A stretch of DNA of 7,011 nucleotides. Source: Caldora sp. SIO3E6. GTDB lineage: Bacteria; Cyanobacteriota; Cyanobacteriia; Cyanobacteriales; Coleofasciculaceae. A program made the translations under genes and the position numbers. Shown here piece after piece: positions 5,536 through 7,011 of this stretch. The DNA is taken from assembly GCA_010672185.1 (NCBI GenBank), contig JAAHHL010000358.1, positions 1 to 7,011 on the forward strand, given 5' to 3'. How positions within the stretch are numbered: position 1 is the first letter of the stretch; every line of letters begins with the position of its first letter. Below the pieces are notes generated by a model. That model saw only the letters and a program-made list of their open reading frames with translations, searched no databases and was not told the DNA's origin.

Positions 5536-6147
5536 CTACTTCCCATTCCAAGCCAAAACCAACAGAGCATTAAGAATAGCTGCAGCAACCGGGGAACCTC
5601 CTTTGCGACTATCCACACGAATTTGAGGTACAGATGTTTGTGCTAAAGCCGCCTTTGACTCTAGCACCGAGATAAATCCTACTGGTACACCGATTACTAG
5701 AGCAGGTTGCAGGGTAGCTGTAAGCAACTGTTCACACAAAGCTAGTAGAGCAGTAGGAGCATTACCAATAACAAAGATTGCTTCGGGAAATTGCTCCCAG
5801 CATTGCATTAAACCAGTTTCTGTCCTAGTTTTTCCCGGTAGTGCCACCGATGCCTGTTCAACTGCCACAATAAGAGGATTACCGAAGGTTTTGGCAACCA
5901 TCCCTGCTATCCCCTGCTTCACCATACCCACATCTGTAACAATTGGTTTTCCCTGTTGGAGAGCCTTAATGCCAGAAGCGATCGCATTGGGGCTAAATTT
6001 AATCAGTTGGGCAAATTCAAAATCAGCGGTACTATGGATTACCCGCTGCACAATAGCATATTCAGCAGGGGTAAAGTTATGCTTGCCAATCTCTTGGTCA
6101 ATGACGGCAAAACTCTGCTCCATAATAGGATGGATGGGTAGGGTCAT
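5536..6147 (-). CDS. cobH: Precorrin-8X methylmutase (CobH/CbiC)
   Basis: 203 residues, the usual length of the family (about 205-215). It moves a methyl group from C11 to C12 of (cobalt-)precorrin-8, giving (cobalt-)hydrogenobyrinate, in the cytosol. Visible marks: HPIMEQSF at 6-13, the catalytic-type histidine H38 in RVIHSTADFEF, KPIVTDVGMVKQGI around 67-80, VIGNAPTALL around 126-135, GVPVGFISVLESK in the later third, and RKGGSPVAAAILNAL near the C-terminus. The ATG at 6147 places HPI at the expected distance from the start. No Shine-Dalgarno is seen; a TTGTTGG tandem repeat occupies that place. It lies upstream of cbiET on the same strand, so the two are probably co-transcribed despite the repeat-filled 176-bp spacer. 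It contains one HIP1 (5978-5985). CbiC is the anaerobic-pathway name. Confidence 0.96.
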   Translation of the reverse strand: MTLPIHPIMEQSFAVIDQEIGKHNFTPAEYAIVQRVIHSTADFEFAQLIKFSPNAIASGIKALQQGKPIVTDVGMVKQGIAGMVAKTFGNPLIVAVEQASVALPGKTRTETGLMQCWEQFPEAIFVIGNAPTALLALCEQLLTATLQPALVIGVPVGFISVLESKAALAQTSVPQIRVDSRKGGSPVAAAILNALLVLAWNGK

Positions 6148-6148
6148 A

Positions 6149-6167
6149 TTGTTGGTTGTTGGTTGTT
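6149..6167. repeat. Heptamer tandem repeat (TTGTTGG) at the cobH start
   Basis: TTGTTGG at 6149-6155 and 6156-6162, then TTGTT. It directly precedes the cobH start codon on the transcribed strand (AACAACC repeats) and takes up the position where a ribosome-binding site would lie. Confidence 0.65.
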
Positions 6168-6229
6168 TTTTGTTTGGGAATGGGGAATAAAATTTGGTAC
6201 TGGCGCGACACAGCTAAAATGATGGAATA

Positions 6230-6335
6230 ATACCAAATCTGGTTGAGAAAAAACGTGTTGCTTCGCCCCCTAAATCCCCCAATTCTGGGGGACTTTGAAT
6301 TATTTTTCACGTACTATGGGAACCGGATTTGGTAT
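6230..6335. mobile_element. Inner inverted-repeat element 1 (ATACCAAATCTGGTT ends)
   Basis: Ends 6230-6244 (ATACCAAATCTGGTT) and 6321-6335 (AACCGGATTTGGTAT) are inverted copies with 14 of 15 matching. Both end in TACC/GGTA, again compatible with TA targeting. The interior holds CCCCCTAAATCCCCCA with a 6-bp hairpin (6276-6281 / 6286-6291, loop ATTC), a motif I recall as frequent in cyanobacterial spacers. A solo end of the same family is at 5422-5440. Confidence 0.65.
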
Positions 6336-6337
6336 AA

Positions 6338-6462
6338 GTAGGTTGGGTGTAGCGATAGCGAAACCCAACGCCGGAGTACATTGTGTTGGGTTTCACTTCT
6401 CCTTCGGAGACGCTACGCGTTTGCGAAGCATACGCTTGGCGTAAACGTTCCACCCAACCTAC
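6338..6462. repeat. Inner nested palindromic repeat 2 (GTAGGTTGGGTG ends)
   Basis: A perfect 12-bp inverted repeat at 6338-6349 and 6451-6462 encloses a second perfect 10-bp inverted repeat, GAAACCCAAC at 6360-6369 with GTTGGGTTTC at 6385-6394, and a small hairpin TCTCCTTCGGAGA at 6398-6410. GTAGGTTGGGT...AAACCCAAC and CTCCTTCGGAGACGCTACGCG are repeat modules I recognise from cyanobacterial genomes. The right end abuts the outer MITE terminus without a gap. Confidence 0.7.
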
Positions 6463-6514
6463 ATTTTTAGCTGTGTCACGCCACTACAAGAGGAGTGATC
6501 GCGCTTGATATTAT

Positions 6515-6829
6515 TTAAATAATTGCCGATTTTTGCCCTCTCTCAAGTACATCCTGGTGTAAAAAATTAGCCAGCTCCCTAAGGTATTCTGGTTGATTGT
6601 TTACTAACCATTCCGTAAGCTGGTAGGAGTGATTGGTTTTGGAAAACTCGACTCGTGCCTCAGAGAACTGTCTAAACAAATTCTTGAGAAGTTTAGCTCC
6701 ATCTTCCTTAATAAGCCATTTTTCATCTGAAAGCTCCTCCTTCTTTTGTTGTTCAATCCAGGTTTGAACATCTGTACTAGTTAGGGCTTGCTGAATTAGT
6801 ACGCAAGCTATACCAGACAAGGCTTTCAA
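6515..6829 (-). CDS. Small hypothetical protein, start uncertain
   Basis: 104 residues, not recognised. It is mostly helical, hydrophilic and acidic/basic mixed, with a tryptophan-bearing segment TWIEQQKKEELSDEKWL near 23-39 and a second, LTEWLVNNQPEYLRELANFLHQDVLER, near 71-97. There are no membrane or signal segments. The composition and the EELSDEKW/FLHQDVLER style suggest a genuine gene rather than a chance frame. The frame opens with TTG at 6829, directly after a TGA, and contains no ATG near the N-terminus. An ATG at 6833 with a well-placed GAGG (6 nt spacing) is out of frame and stops after 18 codons. The gene is thus either TTG-started or has suffered an early frameshift. A terminator-like hairpin lies just upstream. 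Confidence 0.55.
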   Translation of the reverse strand: MKALSGIACVLIQQALTSTDVQTWIEQQKKEELSDEKWLIKEDGAKLLKNLFRQFSEARVEFSKTNHSYQLTEWLVNNQPEYLRELANFLHQDVLERGQKSAII

Positions 6830-6843
6830 TCATTATCCGCCTC

Positions 6844-6888
6844 AAAAAGTGCAAGGTTTTTGAGCCCATCGATGCAAAAACCTTGCAC
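6844..6888 (-). terminator. Strong hairpin with T5, terminator-like on minus strand
   Basis: A perfect 14-bp stem, 6849-6862 with 6875-6888, 12-nt loop. On the minus strand it is followed at once by TTTTT (6848-6844). This would end transcripts coming from beyond the right edge before they reach the 6829 gene. The long perfect stem could instead be the end of an insertion sequence; no further part of one is identifiable. Confidence 0.5.
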
Positions 6889-7011
6889 CATCATACGGGA
6901 ACACCTGGTTATATTCCGAATGTGAAGTAAAAATAAGCACGTTTTAATCGGGGTAGTTTCACCTCACCAACATGCCCAAAAGCTTACCCAGCAAGCCCTA
7001 ATAACTCTTTA
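6889..7011. other. No gene recognised at right edge
   Basis: All frames on both strands are broken by stops within short distances, and I see no RNA gene, tandem repeat or partial coding region I can support. It may be the 3' flank of a gene or insertion sequence lying beyond the window, given the terminator-like hairpin that follows on the minus strand. Confidence 0.3.

Larger units (their letters stand above)
6198..6486. mobile_element. MITE-like element with 20-bp terminal inverted repeats and TA ends
   Basis: The left end after TA (6198-6199) reads CTGGCGCGACACAGCTAAAA (6200-6219). The right end, read on the minus strand inward from TA (6485-6486), is GTGGCGTGACACAGCTAAAA (6465-6484). 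The ends match at 18 of 20 positions and both carry TA outside, as with IS630/Tc1-mariner-type insertion into TA. No transposase fits in 289 bp, so it is non-autonomous. It contains two smaller inverted-repeat units (6230-6335 and 6338-6462) that fill nearly all of it. It lies upstream of cobH, so the cobH promoter is inside it or close to it. Confidence 0.75.

Noticed and set aside
5891..6190. Plus-strand open frames (99 and 61 codons)
   Set aside because: Shadows of cobH; no independent start signal or recognisable motif.
6098..6310. Minus-strand open frame of 70 codons
   Set aside because: It overlaps the start of cobH and runs through the inverted-repeat element; the protein is low in plausibility.
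6148..6514. Cobalamin riboswitch upstream of cobH
   Set aside because: I see no B12-box-like GCCACTG core or riboswitch stem pattern. The space is accounted for by the nested inverted-repeat elements.

Overview
The window looks like a cyanobacterial chromosome fragment. The evidence is four copies of the HIP1 octamer GCGATCGC (370-377, 4872-4879, 5246-5253, 5978-5985), short tandemly repeated sequences of 7-9 bp in the spacers, palindromic and MITE-like intergenic repeats, and a fused cbiE-cbiT gene beside precorrin-8X methylmutase. I cannot name the genus from sequence alone.

Layout. 1-684 (minus) is the N-terminal part of a 5-oxoprolinase/hydantoinase-A family gene that runs off the left edge. 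863-1351 (minus) encodes a four-EF-hand calcium-binding protein built from an internal 86-residue duplication. 1502-3907 (plus) is a compact, AT-rich, HIP1-free block of four genes: a Dam-type adenine methyltransferase starting at TTG, a MvaI/BcnI/MutH-like restriction endonuclease, a papain/C39-like cysteine peptidase, and a small unknown protein overlapping the peptidase gene by 4 bp. 3908-4084 is a repeat-bearing spacer. 4085-5359 (minus) is CbiET and 5536-6147 (minus) is CobH/CbiC; both act in corrin-ring synthesis for vitamin B12. 6198-6486 is a nested stack of non-autonomous inverted-repeat elements upstream of cobH. 6515-6829 (minus) is a small conserved-looking hypothetical gene with an ambiguous start, and a strong hairpin with a T run lies just upstream of it. 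The last ~120 bases hold no gene I can support.

How the genes fit together. The methylase and endonuclease should form a Type II restriction-modification pair. The peptidase follows 15 bp after the endonuclease stop, in the same reading frame, with no visible ribosome site of its own. The small gene is probably translationally coupled to the peptidase. The four genes therefore read as one transcript and a candidate defence or toxin/immunity cassette inserted between housekeeping genes. The peptidase plus small-protein pair attached to an R-M system is the most promising candidate for something undescribed. Its function is inference only.
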